Assembly: GCA_001567255.1 (NCBI GenBank)
Contig: LNBW01000066.1
Span: 1-64,000 of the forward strand
Direction: 5' to 3'
Length of the DNA: 64,000 nucleotides
Origin: Bacteroidetes bacterium OLB9
Lineage (GTDB): Bacteria; Bacteroidota; Bacteroidia; Chitinophagales; Saprospiraceae
Positions 9,180 to 18,649 of this stretch are shown piece by piece (the stretch's first letter is position 1; every line of letters begins with the position of its first letter). A model generated the notes under the pieces. It did no database searches and was not told where the DNA came from. It saw only the letters and a list, made by a program, of their open reading frames with translations. The translations under genes were made by a program, and so were the position numbers.

Positions 9180-9250
9180 TCCAAAGCCATAGTTTTACTA
9201 TACCTATTGCAAAAAAACGAGCGTCAAAATAGAAAAGAAGGAGTATTATT
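9180..9250 (-). repeat. degenerate copy of repeat family 2
   Basis: On the minus strand this reads CTATTTTGACGCTCGTTTT, a diverged dozen bases, then ATAGTAAAACTATGG. It aligns with the core of the copies at 32236 and 63175 but is shorter and more decayed. Confidence 0.4.
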
Positions 9251-9294
9251 AAAAAGAAAATGGATGTGACGTACTTTGGGGTCTTCCTACTAAT

Positions 9295-9332
9295 AAAAAA
9301 TTCCGGTCAAAAACCATCATATTTGACCGGAA
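9295..9332 (-). terminator. terminator after pgk
   Basis: An 11-bp stem (9301-9311 with 9322-9332, TTCCGGTCAAA and its complement) is followed on the minus strand by six T. Confidence 0.85.
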
Positions 9333-9356
9333 ATCCAAAACTTATATAATCTAATA

Positions 9357-10553
9357 TTATTCTTCAATAGCTCTGATACCGGGAAGCACCTTTCCTTCTA
9401 GAAACTCCAACATGGCTCCCCCGCCGGTTGACACGAAGCTCACTCTGTCTTCTAATCCGGACTTATTGATAGCTGAGGCTGAATCTCCTCCACCGATGAG
9501 TGAGAAAGCACCGTTATCAGTTGCTTCTGCTAGTGCTTCTGCCACAGCAAATGTACCCCAAGCGAATTTCTCGTATTCAAAGACACCCATCGGGCCATTC
9601 CATAGAATTGTTTTAGAAGATTTGATGATTTTACTATATTTATTGACTGTTTGCGGGCCGATGTCAAGACCCATCCATCCATCAGGTATATTATAGCAAT
9701 CCACCTCTTGTGTATTAGCATCAGCTGCAAACCGATCGGCTACAATATTATCAATCGGCAAATAAAGTGAAGTATTACAATCTTTTGCCTTATCAATAAT
9801 CTTTAATGCCAGATTCAAATAATCCTCCTGAACAAGAGAATTGCCTACCTTACCTCCGAGTGCTTTAATAAAAGTATAGGCCATTCCGCCACCGATTAAT
9901 ATATTATCCATATTATCTATCAACTGCTCGAGCAATAAAATCTTGTCAGATACCTTTGCACCACCTACAATAGCAGTGACCGGATGGTCCGGATGATTCA
10001 ATAGCTTTTGTGCATTTTCAACTTCTGCGGCCATCAACAATCCAAATCCTTTATGGTCAGTATCGAAAAATCTCGCAATCGTAGCTGTAGATGCGTGTTC
10101 ACGATGTGCTGTTCCGAAAGCATCGTTGATATAAATTTCTCCATGCTTACTCAGTTCCTCCGCAAATGCTACGTCACCTTTCTCCTCCTCTTTATAAAAT
10201 CTCAGGTTCTCTAGCAATAATATTTCGCCTGGTTCAAGATTAGAAGACATCAAAAAAGCTTCTTTAGAGATACAGTCACTCGCAAAATATAGATTATTAT
10301 TTGGAAAATATTGCTGCAAAACACGAGTAATATGTTTTAGTGAAAATCGGTCTTCCGGCCCATCCTTAGGCCGTCCTAAATGGCTCATGAGTACTACTGA
10401 TCCTCCATCATGAAGAATCTTAGTGATTGTAGGTATAGCTCCAACAATTCTCGTATCATCTGTCACTTCAAAATTTTCATCCAGTGGCACATTGAAGTCC
10501 ACCCGCATTACAACCTTTTTACCTTTAAAATTAGTATTTTTGAACTGTAACAT
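9357..10553 (-). CDS. pgk: phosphoglycerate kinase
   Basis: A 398-residue glycolytic enzyme that transfers phosphate between 1,3-bisphosphoglycerate and ADP. Landmarks are MRVDFNVPLDEN, the substrate-binding MSHLGRPK, RFYKEEEKGD, NDAFGTAHREHAST, AIVGGAKVSDKI, and the nucleotide-binding LWNGPMGVFE and GGGDSASAI plus the closing STGGGAMLEFLEGKVLPGI. Length is standard. It lies downstream of gap in the same direction, but a terminator hairpin sits between them, so its expression may be partly separate. Confidence 0.98.
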   Translation of the reverse strand: MLQFKNTNFKGKKVVMRVDFNVPLDENFEVTDDTRIVGAIPTITKILHDGGSVVLMSHLGRPKDGPEDRFSLKHITRVLQQYFPNNNLYFASDCISKEAFLMSSNLEPGEILLLENLRFYKEEEKGDVAFAEELSKHGEIYINDAFGTAHREHASTATIARFFDTDHKGFGLLMAAEVENAQKLLNHPDHPVTAIVGGAKVSDKILLLEQLIDNMDNILIGGGMAYTFIKALGGKVGNSLVQEDYLNLALKIIDKAKDCNTSLYLPIDNIVADRFAADANTQEVDCYNIPDGWMGLDIGPQTVNKYSKIIKSSKTILWNGPMGVFEYEKFAWGTFAVAEALAEATDNGAFSLIGGGDSASAINKSGLEDRVSFVSTGGGAMLEFLEGKVLPGIRAIEE

Positions 10554-10573
10554 ATCGCTAATTTTCCAATTTA

Positions 10574-10606
10574 CAAAAAAAGGACAATCCTATATGGGTT
10601 GTCCTT
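10574..10606 (-). terminator. terminator or attenuator between gap and pgk
   Basis: On the minus strand an 8-bp stem AAGGACAA / TTGTCCTT (10606-10599 with 10587-10580) is followed by a T run, just after the gap stop and 20 bases before pgk. It should limit read-through from gap into pgk. Confidence 0.75.
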
Positions 10607-10621
10607 CAGATTTCTACTATA

Positions 10622-11635
10622 TTACTTCTTAATTAAACTTGCAAAATAGCTCAAAGTCCGCACAAGCTGACTAACATAACTCATTTCATTATCATACCAG
10701 CTTGTGACTCTGACTAACTGAGTATCTCCATTAGAGATCACCTTCGTCAAGGTAGCGTCAAATAAACTACCATAAGTCATTCCGATGATATCCGAGCTCA
10801 CAATTTCATCTTCATTATATCCGTAACTTTCATTAGCCGCAGCTTTCATCGCCGCATTCACCTCTTCTACTGTCACCTTCTTTGAGAGCACACATGTCAA
10901 TTCTGTAATAGAACCGGTCAGTGTAGGTACTCGCTGAGAGATGCCATCAAGCTTACCATTAAGATTAGGGAGTACAAGACCTATAGCCTTGGCAGCACCA
11001 GTTCCGGTAGGTACAATATTTTGAGCTGCAGCTCTCGCTCTTCGCAAATCTCCTTTCCTGTGAGGAGAGTCTTGCGTATTCTGGTCATTTGTATAAGCAT
11101 GGATCGTAGTCATAAACCCTGACATCAATCCAAATTGCTCGTCCATAACCTGTGCCATCGGAGCCAGACAGTTGGTTGTACAACTAGCACAGCTGATGAT
11201 AGTTTCGGTACCATCTAGAATATCATGATTGACATTAAAAACGATGGTTTTTAAATCTCCGGTAGCAGGAGCAGAAATCACCACTCGTTTTGCTCCGGCG
11301 CGTATATGTGCTTCTGATTTTGTTTTATCTGTAAAGAAGCCGGTGCATTCCAGTACTACATCCACATCATGATCCTTCCAAGGTATCAGTTCTGGGTCTT
11401 TCTGAGCATAAATTTTAATTTCCTTACCATCAACAAAAATTGAATCTTGACCTGCTTTCACTTCCTCTTTAAAAGTACCTTGAGCGGTATCATATTTTAA
11501 AAGGTGTGCGAGCACCCTAGGTTCAGTTAAATCGTTGATTGCAACTACATCTATCCCTTCCATTTCATAGATTTGTCGAAAGACTAATCTACCTATTCTT
11601 CCGAATCCATTTATTGCTATTCTTTGAGTTACCAT
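10622..11635 (-). CDS. gap: glyceraldehyde-3-phosphate dehydrogenase, type I
   Basis: A 337-residue enzyme that oxidises glyceraldehyde-3-phosphate with NAD. The N-terminal Rossmann motif is [15 protein letters not shown] (about residues 6-20). The catalytic [13 protein letters not shown] places the active cysteine near residue 152, and [25 protein letters not shown] and WYDNEMSY are all conserved. The adenine-binding strand ends [10 protein letters not shown], whose Asp favours NAD. It is first in a gap-pgk pair, with a terminator directly behind it. Confidence 0.98.
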   Translation of the reverse strand: MVTQRIAINGFGRIGRLVFRQIYEMEGIDVVAINDLTEPRVLAHLLKYDTAQGTFKEEVKAGQDSIFVDGKEIKIYAQKDPELIPWKDHDVDVVLECTGFFTDKTKSEAHIRAGAKRVVISAPATGDLKTIVFNVNHDILDGTETIISCASCTTNCLAPMAQVMDEQFGLMSGFMTTIHAYTNDQNTQDSPHRKGDLRRARAAAQNIVPTGTGAAKAIGLVLPNLNGKLDGISQRVPTLTGSITELTCVLSKKVTVEEVNAAMKAAANESYGYNEDEIVSSDIIGMTYGSLFDATLTKVISNGDTQLVRVTSWYDNEMSYVSQLVRTLSYFASLIKK

Positions 11636-11837
11636 TTTATAATTGATTGTTTGATAAATAAATTCTTATTACACAAAATATAATTCTAACCGTATTCTTT
11701 AACAATAGCTGTGTTTAAATGTTTTGTGTTAATATTCAAAATAGCAAAACTTAATTTTGCAATGTAAAATTACTACTTTTTTGAGTCGTAGGTATATTAT
11801 TTTCACAAATTAATATCAATAATACAAATGAAAACAC

Positions 11838-11846
11838 TATTTTTGC
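11838..11846 (+). promoter_or_regulatory. -7 box for the TPR protein gene
   Basis: TATTTTTGC matches TAnnTTTGC and ends 26 bases before the ATG. No clear TTTG is seen at the upstream position. Confidence 0.5.
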
Positions 11847-11871
11847 GCAAAATTTTATAAAAGCAAATTTT

Positions 11872-12558
11872 ATGGCAAAAAGAAAAGCTGGAGCGGCTTC
11901 AGATCAGGTTGTAGATGTTGTTGAAGTCAAAGGTAGTAATTTCTCAGTCTCCAATTTCATAGAAGATAATCAAAAACTTATAGTAAACGTTATATTAGGT
12001 ATAGCTGCTTTGGTGGTTCTATTTTTAGGTTATAAATATTTGTACCAGGCACCAAAGGAAAAAGCAGCTGTTAATGCAATGTATAAAGCAGAGGAGCAAT
12101 TTGCTAGAGATTCATTTGCTCTAGCGCTAGAGAATCCAGGTGGTGGCTTTGATGGGTTTTTAGGTATCATAGACAACTATGGTGGTACTAAAACCGGCAA
12201 TCTTGCTAAATACTATGCAGGTATTTGTTACCTTAATATGGGCAAGTTTGAAGATGCTATTGAATATCTAAATATGTATTCTCCAAAAGATGCTATCACT
12301 GCATCAATGAAAGCAGGAGCTCTTGGTGATGCTCATTCTGAATTGAAGGATATGGACAAAGCGATGAGTTTTTATAAAAAAGCAGCAGAAATCGACAATA
12401 ATATGATCGCTCCATACTACATGATGAAAATCGCGATGTTATACTATTCTCAAGGAAAAACCAAAGAAGCTACAGATCAACTCGCAGTCATCACAACTAA
12501 GTATCCGGAGTCACCTGAATTTAAAGAAGCAGAAAAGCTTATAGCAAGATTACAATAA
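11872..12558 (+). CDS. membrane-anchored tetratricopeptide-repeat protein
   Basis: A 228-residue protein. A cytoplasmic N-terminus precedes one transmembrane helix (LIVNVILGIAALVVLFLGYKYLY, roughly residues 36-58). The rest is periplasmic, with TPR-like helical pairs such as LAKYYAGICYLNMGKFEDAIEYLNMY and ALGDAHSELKDMDKAMSFYKKA and a last TKEATDQLAVITTKYPESPE unit. The arrangement resembles YfgM, which works with SecYEG-linked chaperones, but no yfgL/bamB or hisS is adjacent, so function is left open. It is flanked by its own promoter and a terminator. Confidence 0.85.
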   Translation: MAKRKAGAASDQVVDVVEVKGSNFSVSNFIEDNQKLIVNVILGIAALVVLFLGYKYLYQAPKEKAAVNAMYKAEEQFARDSFALALENPGGGFDGFLGIIDNYGGTKTGNLAKYYAGICYLNMGKFEDAIEYLNMYSPKDAITASMKAGALGDAHSELKDMDKAMSFYKKAAEIDNNMIAPYYMMKIAMLYYSQGKTKEATDQLAVITTKYPESPEFKEAEKLIARLQ

Positions 12559-12581
12559 TATCAAGTCAAAATATAAACTAG

Positions 12582-12617
12582 AAAGGCAGAGTTTTTGTTA
12601 GAACTCTGCCTTTTATA
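12582..12617 (+). terminator. terminator after the TPR gene
   Basis: A perfect 12-bp stem AAAGGCAGAGTT / AACTCTGCCTTT (12582-12593 and 12602-12613) with an 8-base loop is followed by T-rich sequence. Confidence 0.85.
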
Positions 12618-12634
12618 TTTAAAATCACTTCTTC

Positions 12635-13150
12635 ATGTCAAGCATAGATAAGAATCTTTCGATTTCTATAAGTGAAATTCCTACTATCACAAATGCAAAA
12701 ATCGGTATTGTCACCGCTGAGTGGAATCATGAGATAACCTCATCGATGCATCAGGCTTGTATAAGTGAGCTTATGCGTTATGGAATAGCCATTGAAGACA
12801 TTCACAGTGTAACTGTCCCCGGAACATTTGAATTACCATCAGCAGCCAAACTCCTACTATCTAATGAAAAACTGGATGCTGTAATTTGTATAGGCTGTGT
12901 GATCAAAGGAGAAACAAAACACGATGAATACATCAGCAATGCCGTGGCAAATGGCATCATGCAATTATCAGTAGTATCCGGAAAACCTGTGATTTTCGGC
13001 GTATTGACGCCCAATAACATGGAACAGGCGCTCGACAGAGCTGGTGGAAAACATGGCAATAAAGGAATAGAAGCAGCGCATACTGCACTGAAAATGATCC
13101 GCTTGTCACAAGACATAAAAAATACCCAAAAGCATAGAATTGGTTATTAA
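12635..13150 (+). CDS. ribH: 6,7-dimethyl-8-ribityllumazine synthase
   Basis: A 171-residue riboflavin pathway enzyme that condenses 5-amino-6-ribitylaminouracil with dihydroxybutanone phosphate. Recognisable are IGIVTAEWNHEITSSM, VPGTFELPSAAKLL, CIGCVIKGETKHDEYI (catalytic His in KHDEY), FGVLTPNNMEQALDRAGG and KGIEAAHTALKMI. The length is usual. No other riboflavin gene is adjacent. It starts right behind the terminator of the TPR gene and is followed 20 bases later by a metallo-hydrolase. Confidence 0.96.
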   Translation: MSSIDKNLSISISEIPTITNAKIGIVTAEWNHEITSSMHQACISELMRYGIAIEDIHSVTVPGTFELPSAAKLLLSNEKLDAVICIGCVIKGETKHDEYISNAVANGIMQLSVVSGKPVIFGVLTPNNMEQALDRAGGKHGNKGIEAAHTALKMIRLSQDIKNTQKHRIGY

Positions 13151-13170
13151 TACACTCAAAAAACAATAGA

Positions 13171-14022
13171 ATGAAGTTGCACGCCATAGAAAGTAGTAAA
13201 TTTAAGCTGGACGGAGGAGCAATGTTTGGAGTCGTGCCAAAGAGCATGTGGAATAAATACCATCCAGCTGATGAAAACAATATGTGTACTTGGCAAATGA
13301 GATGCTTACTGGTAGAAGATGGTGACAGGAAGATCCTAATCGATACAGGTATAGGCAACAAGCAAGACGAAAAATTTAGGAGTCACTTTTATCCTCACGA
13401 TGAAGTATCCTTTGAAAGTGCTCTAGCACAGGTAGGGCTTACAAAAGAAGAAATCACTGATGTTTTACTCACCCATCTACATTTTGATCATGCTGGAGGA
13501 GCAGTAGAAATAGATGCAAATGGTGATCTCGTGCCTACCTTTCCTAATGCAACCTACTGGTCTAATGAAATCCATTACAACTGGGCATACTCACCCAATG
13601 CTCGTGAGGCTGCTTCGTTTTTGAAGGAAAACTTTGTACCTCTTCATGATCATGGTGTCCTGCAAATGATAGACGTTCAGGAAGGTATCCAGTTTTCAGA
13701 TCACATAACGTTACGTTTTGTATATGGTCATACTGAAGCCATGATGCTACCGGTTATCCACTTACCATCAGGCAACACAATTATCTATAGTGCAGACTTA
13801 ATCCCATCCCATCACCATATTTCAATTCCGTGGGTAATGGCATATGACGTGCAACCTTTAAAGACTTTGGATGAAAAAGCTGCATTATATGAGAGCATTA
13901 CAGATGGAAAACATTTTCTTTTCTTTGAGCACGATGCAGATATTGCTTGTGGTCATGTCATCAAAAACGAAAAAGGAAGGGTGGTTTTTGGTGGTGTAAA
14001 TGATATCGCAAATCTTATCTGA
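13171..14022 (+). CDS. metallo-beta-lactamase-fold hydrolase
   Basis: A 283-residue MBL-fold protein with the zinc-binding motif THLHFDHAGG (about residues 102-111), the later GHTEAMM histidine, the bridging aspartate in YSADLIP and a C-terminal FEHDADIACGH histidine. The order and spacing resemble the AHL-lactonase/COG0491 group, though the substrate is not evident. There is no signal peptide. It follows ribH by 20 bases in the same direction and converges with the outer-membrane protein gene that ends at 14026. Confidence 0.88.
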   Translation: MKLHAIESSKFKLDGGAMFGVVPKSMWNKYHPADENNMCTWQMRCLLVEDGDRKILIDTGIGNKQDEKFRSHFYPHDEVSFESALAQVGLTKEEITDVLLTHLHFDHAGGAVEIDANGDLVPTFPNATYWSNEIHYNWAYSPNAREAASFLKENFVPLHDHGVLQMIDVQEGIQFSDHITLRFVYGHTEAMMLPVIHLPSGNTIIYSADLIPSHHHISIPWVMAYDVQPLKTLDEKAALYESITDGKHFLFFEHDADIACGHVIKNEKGRVVFGGVNDIANLI

Positions 14023-14025
14023 GGA

Positions 14026-15378
14026 TTAGTTGTATTTTCTCTTTAGAAACCACTCATCATCATTAAAATTGACGCCGAGAGAAATCTTTATAAATTTTTC
14101 GGAAATAGGACTATTTTTTCCTCTGATACCTAAATTCGCGCCAAGGTTGACACTTGACACTTTACGCTGAAAGATAAATGGCATACCCAAACCAAATGTA
14201 ATGCCATACGTATCAATTCTCTTATCATTGACAACCAGTGGATCGGTGCCATAATAAGCACCATATCTATAGTAAACACGATCAAAATAATTGTCAAACG
14301 ACTTATAATTAGGTCGATAATAGCCTCCAAGTACAAACTTTTGAGTAGTTGAAAGACTTCCCTTACTTTCCCCAGAAGCCTCATTATAATAATCGGCCCA
14401 AAATGCACTCGAATAATTGAATCCAATAGCTAACTTCTCGCCATGGTAATAGGTAACGCCTGCTCCAAATTCAGCAGGCAACTTTCCTTTCCCTGCAACA
14501 TTAGACACCAGCTGGACTGTATCCTGAACGACCACAGATGCAGTAATTCTTTGTTCAAGCATGTGACTGATGTTACTTTTAGTCCTAAAGGAGTTGGCTG
14601 AATTAAAATTAATACCCACTGAAATTCGCTTAGCTGGCAGTGATTTATTTTCTTCTATAGCCTTTTTATTAATAATATCAGAATAAATAATTCCGGCATT
14701 CCACAAAAAACCTTTGACGTTATAATCCGTAGTAAAATAATCATTATACAAATACGCTGTACTAGGAAAAAGTATATTACGCTCATACTCCAAATTGCCA
14801 AAAAGGTATCCAAGATTCAAACCAAAAGACAACTTATTTTTGTAATTGATAGCATTACCCCATAATAATTTGTAGGTACCGCCATTACCTAAATAGTTTC
14901 GTGTAAATGCAGGAAATCCAGCTAGTGAATCAGCAAAAGCAACATTATAGTTGACAGTAGAATGAGGCATCAAGGTAATGTTCATTGCCAGTTTATAATT
15001 CTTCTGAACTCCGTCATATCTAGCGTTAATAGGATTTGTAAGTGGAAATGCTAGAGAAATGTACTCCAGGTTGCCAGTCCATGTCTTGCTGGTATTGATG
15101 TTGTCATTTAGCCAAGTATGCTTTGCAAACACTCCGACATCAAAAACCGTCGCATTCAAAAAGCTATAAGATGCAGGATTGACAATATTCAGTTGATAAG
15201 CATCAATATAAGAAGCTCCTAGTCCACCCATTTGTCTGAGTCCACCAAAGTGATTGTCAGTCAAATCACCTATACCATATCTTGAATATGGACTATTATC
15301 ATTTGTTTGAGCAAAAGTTGTGTGATAAAATAAAACACACAAAAATATTGTCAATAAAAAATTAAACTTTCTCTGCAT
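14026..15378 (-). CDS. predicted outer-membrane beta-barrel protein downstream of coaX
   Basis: A 450-residue protein with a signal peptide (residues 1-23, ending TTFAQ). The conserved opening NSPYSRYGIGDL and QMGGLGASYID is found in a Bacteroidota outer-membrane family that often follows coaX. The rest shows amphipathic strands with aromatic ends, such as KLSFGLNLGYLFGNLEYE and GVTYYHGEKLAIGFNYSS, as in FadL-like barrels. Its role is unknown. It overlaps the end of coaX by 17 bases, so purH, coaX and this gene form one transcript. Confidence 0.8.
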   Translation of the reverse strand: MQRKFNFLLTIFLCVLFYHTTFAQTNDNSPYSRYGIGDLTDNHFGGLRQMGGLGASYIDAYQLNIVNPASYSFLNATVFDVGVFAKHTWLNDNINTSKTWTGNLEYISLAFPLTNPINARYDGVQKNYKLAMNITLMPHSTVNYNVAFADSLAGFPAFTRNYLGNGGTYKLLWGNAINYKNKLSFGLNLGYLFGNLEYERNILFPSTAYLYNDYFTTDYNVKGFLWNAGIIYSDIINKKAIEENKSLPAKRISVGINFNSANSFRTKSNISHMLEQRITASVVVQDTVQLVSNVAGKGKLPAEFGAGVTYYHGEKLAIGFNYSSAFWADYYNEASGESKGSLSTTQKFVLGGYYRPNYKSFDNYFDRVYYRYGAYYGTDPLVVNDKRIDTYGITFGLGMPFIFQRKVSSVNLGANLGIRGKNSPISEKFIKISLGVNFNDDEWFLKRKYN

Positions 15379-16096
15379 TATAATTTAAAATTTCGTTCAG
15401 CCCTTCAAGCACAAGATTAGGGGCTGCAAATATCTTGTATTTTGTCCAGTTTTCAAAGTAAATTGCATCACCACCAGTCAAAACTACACAAATTTTTCCT
15501 AACTCAGCTTCAGACTCTTTAATAAACGTTTCAATCTCCCAAAATGCTCCCTTAACAGCTCCATTCTGCAATGCCTGAATTGTATTCATTCCATATAGTG
15601 TAGATGGAACATCTATAGGAACAAGCGGAAGACCATCTGTAAATGCATTCATAGCATGTAATCTCATGGAGATGCCAGGACTGATATTACCTCCTTTAAA
15701 TCGGCCTTTTGCATGCACAAGATTCATTGTGATACATGTCCCCATGTCAATGACTAACACATTTTCTTCTGGAAATAAAGCGTAAGCCCTCACAGCGCCA
15801 GCAAGTCTATCTTTTCCCAAAGTGGCAGGTGTTTCATAATCATTGATCACAGGTATAGCTGTTGAGTGATCAAAATGAATGAAATAAGGGATTGCTTCCA
15901 GTAAGGCGAGCAAGCTTTTAGATGGCGTGGACGTATGACTTAAAATAGCACGAGTAATATCAAATCTTCCAATGACAGACTCAACAAGTACTGATGCTGA
16001 TCGTTTGGCAGTTCTTTCCAAAAAGACCAATTGATCGTCACCATCAAAAACACCACATTTTACTCTGGTATTACCCTGATCTACAATTAAATTCAT
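15362..16096 (-). CDS. coaX: type III pantothenate kinase
   Basis: A 244-residue ASKHA-fold enzyme that performs the first step of coenzyme A synthesis. The phosphate loop DQGNTRVKCGVFDGD is at the N-terminus, the pantothenate and dimer motif GKDRLAGAVRAYALF is near residue 97, and the second nucleotide motif VIDMGTCITMNLV with GGNISPGISMRLHAM follows. VLTGGDAIYFE closes the fold. Its first base overlaps the stop codon of purH (TAATG), implying coupled translation. Confidence 0.95.
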   Translation of the reverse strand: MNLIVDQGNTRVKCGVFDGDDQLVFLERTAKRSASVLVESVIGRFDITRAILSHTSTPSKSLLALLEAIPYFIHFDHSTAIPVINDYETPATLGKDRLAGAVRAYALFPEENVLVIDMGTCITMNLVHAKGRFKGGNISPGISMRLHAMNAFTDGLPLVPIDVPSTLYGMNTIQALQNGAVKGAFWEIETFIKESEAELGKICVVLTGGDAIYFENWTKYKIFAAPNLVLEGLNEILNYNAEKV

Positions 16097-17616
16097 TAAT
16101 GCTTAAAATGTCTGATTCCGGTAAATACCATTGACATATTGTGGTCATTACAATAATCAATGCTTAGCTGATCTTTAATAGATCCTCCAGGCTGCACAAC
16201 GGCCTTAATTCCTTCTTGATTAACCAGTTCAACGCAGTCAGGAAAAGGAAAGAAAGCATCTGATGCCATAACTGCTCCTTCTAAATTAAACTCAAAATGC
16301 TTAGCTTTAGCTATAGCTTGCTGACAAGCATCAATCCTAGAAGTTTGACCACATCCCATGCCCAGTAGCTGTGCGTCCTTAACTAAAACGATAGTATTAG
16401 ACTTAAGGTGCTTTACGCATTTAACAGCAAATTCCAAATCTGACCATTCCTTTTCACTCGGTTGTACACTCGTCTTAATCTCAAATTGTGCTCTGCCTTC
16501 TGTACTTAGATCGGTGTCCTGTACTATAACACCATTGAGAAGCGATTTAAATGACTGCGCACTCACATCAACACTATTTAATCTCAATAAGACCCTTTTC
16601 GGTTTAGAAGACAATAGGAGGAAAGCCTCCTCATCAAAATCAGGTGCAATGAGCACTTCATAAAACAACTCATTAATTTTATTAGCTGTAATTAAATCAA
16701 TTTTTGAGTTGCTTATCAAAATACCACCAAAGGCAGAGATGGGATCGGCAGCAAGTGCAGCTTCATAGGCTTCTGACACCGTTTTTCTAGTGGCAACCCC
16801 ACAGGCATTAGTATGCTTTAATATGGCAAAAGTAGGTTCGGCATCTTTAAATTCTCTAACCAACTGAACTGCAGCATCAATATCAACTAAATTGTTATAC
16901 GATAAATCTTTACCACATAATTGGTGAACTACTTTACTCATATCTCCATAATAAGCTGCACTTTGATGAGGGTTTTCACCATAGCGCAAACTGAGTCTAG
17001 GTTGCACAGATATAGTAAATGTGTTCTCGCTATCTCCGGTCAAAAATTTCTTAATTTCAGTATCATAATATGCGGAAACTGCAAATGCCTTTCCTGCAAG
17101 ATATCTGCGTTGGTCTAAAGTAAATATATTGCCAACCGTTTTCAAAATATCAATGATAAACGGATACTCATTCTTTGACGGGATCACAACCACGTCATTA
17201 AAATTTTTAGCTGCAGCTCTAATCAATGATATACCACCGATATCAATTTTCTCAATAATGTCAGGCTCAGGAGCTCCAGCTGCTACCGTGGCTTCAAAAG
17301 GATAAAGGTCAACAATTACCAAATCAAAAGTAGGAATATCAAATTGTTGTAGTTGTGATAAATGTTCTTGGTTTCTAATAGCCAGAATTCCACCGAAAAC
17401 TTTAGGATGTAATGTCTTAACACGTCCTCCCAAAATAGATGGGTAACCGGTGATATCCTCAACTTTTTTCACTGGAATACCTAAACTTTCGATAAATTCC
17501 TGAGTGCCACCTGTGGAATAAATCACCACTCCAGCTCGATGTAAAAGACCTGCTAAAACTTCAAGTCCATCTTTAGAATACACTGAAATCAACGCATTTT
17601 TAACAACTATATCCAT
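16096..17616 (-). CDS. purH: bifunctional AICAR transformylase/IMP cyclohydrolase
   Basis: A 506-residue enzyme for the last two steps of IMP synthesis. The N-terminal cyclohydrolase (MGS-like) domain shows ALISVYSKDGLEVLAG, GGRVKTLHPKVFGGIL and VDLYPFEATVA. The C-terminal AICAR transformylase domain shows LRYGENPHQSAAYY, ILKHTNACGVATR with the catalytic Lys-His pair, and VQPGGSIKDQ. Length is normal for the family. It heads the purH-coaX-outer membrane protein transcript. Confidence 0.97.
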   Translation of the reverse strand: MDIVVKNALISVYSKDGLEVLAGLLHRAGVVIYSTGGTQEFIESLGIPVKKVEDITGYPSILGGRVKTLHPKVFGGILAIRNQEHLSQLQQFDIPTFDLVIVDLYPFEATVAAGAPEPDIIEKIDIGGISLIRAAAKNFNDVVVIPSKNEYPFIIDILKTVGNIFTLDQRRYLAGKAFAVSAYYDTEIKKFLTGDSENTFTISVQPRLSLRYGENPHQSAAYYGDMSKVVHQLCGKDLSYNNLVDIDAAVQLVREFKDAEPTFAILKHTNACGVATRKTVSEAYEAALAADPISAFGGILISNSKIDLITANKINELFYEVLIAPDFDEEAFLLLSSKPKRVLLRLNSVDVSAQSFKSLLNGVIVQDTDLSTEGRAQFEIKTSVQPSEKEWSDLEFAVKCVKHLKSNTIVLVKDAQLLGMGCGQTSRIDACQQAIAKAKHFEFNLEGAVMASDAFFPFPDCVELVNQEGIKAVVQPGGSIKDQLSIDYCNDHNMSMVFTGIRHFKH

Positions 17617-17650
17617 AATGTCTAAAATTAATAATGATGCTAATATAAAA

Positions 17651-17685
17651 CAAAAATGGGAAGTTGTTTATTGCAACTTCCCATT
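17651..17685 (-). terminator. terminator after gldN
   Basis: A perfect 13-bp stem (17654-17666 with 17673-17685, AAATGGGAAGTTG) with a 6-base loop is followed on the minus strand by TTG and T-rich sequence. It closes the type IX secretion operon. Confidence 0.85.
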
Positions 17686-17704
17686 TAATATTCTGATTAA
17701 ATAA

Positions 17705-18601
17705 TTAATATTCCCACAAATCATGCTCAAAATTGAGCAGTTCATTCTTTATTTTTTCTGAATACAGAAGAATGTCAATTCCAGTTCTATCCTCCTCAGC
17801 GTTTGGATCTGGAACATAGTAATCTTTCAGACGATAATCCAAAACATTAGATCTCTTATAAATATAAGAAGAGAAAACACGCTGATCAAATAAATCTGCC
17901 CAAGTCATAGGTGCCATATCATTCTCATCATTGAATACTCTATGCTTTGACAAAGGCATTCTACATTCCGGATAATAAACCCAAAACATAGGCGCGGGTG
18001 GAATACCTGCTTCTTTATCTTGATGGCTTTGATAGATAGGAGCAATGCCTATAATTCTAACGTCCATCACAGATCTTTGCTTGTCAAAATACCATATTTC
18101 TTTAATTCTATACTGTTTGATATCTCTCCAATTGACGTCGTTTCTGGTAATCAAAATTTTCTCCTCATAAGTTTCAGGGTCCAACGTCATTGTTGTATCC
18201 ATCTTAATCATTTTCCCTTCAATATCTTCAGGTGAAAGCAGATTTTTAAACGACTCATCGCTAAATGCTGAAATTTCACCATTCATGATCATTGTTTTAA
18301 AAGTATTGAATAGATTCAATTCTTCACTCACAAATGGGAGATTAAGCTTCTCTCTTGTATCAACTACCCTCTGAACTCTCTTTTCCCATGCGATATCAGC
18401 TTCTCTGATAGGTTGTTGGAGCAATAATCTGTTCTCAACGATTAATCTCTTTGAGACTAAATCATCCACAAAAGATTCTTCCGTCGGGACTGAGGATTCT
18501 GTTTTAATTTCACCAATGAGCTGATTATTCTGTGCATAACTACTTGTAATCACCATTGATGAACAAAATAACAGAGCGAAAAAATTAATAAACGACTTCA
18601 T
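17705..18601 (-). CDS. gldN: gliding motility/type IX secretion protein GldN
   Basis: A 298-residue periplasmic protein with a signal peptide (residues 1-23, ending SSYAQ). The GldN/PorN family body is visible in ADIAWEKRVQRVVDTREKLNLPF, WRDIKQYRIKEIWYFDKQRS, IGIAPIY and FWVYYPECRMPLSKHRVFN. GldN forms a ring with the lipoprotein GldK at the outer membrane side of the type IX machine. It is the last gene of the operon, 48 bases after gldM, and has a strong terminator. Confidence 0.95.
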   Translation of the reverse strand: MKSFINFFALLFCSSMVITSSYAQNNQLIGEIKTESSVPTEESFVDDLVSKRLIVENRLLLQQPIREADIAWEKRVQRVVDTREKLNLPFVSEELNLFNTFKTMIMNGEISAFSDESFKNLLSPEDIEGKMIKMDTTMTLDPETYEEKILITRNDVNWRDIKQYRIKEIWYFDKQRSVMDVRIIGIAPIYQSHQDKEAGIPPAPMFWVYYPECRMPLSKHRVFNDENDMAPMTWADLFDQRVFSSYIYKRSNVLDYRLKDYYVPDPNAEEDRTGIDILLYSEKIKNELLNFEHDLWEY

Positions 18602-18649
18602 CTGTTAAAATATTTTTGAATATTAATTATTGCTTAAACTTAAGCTAAA

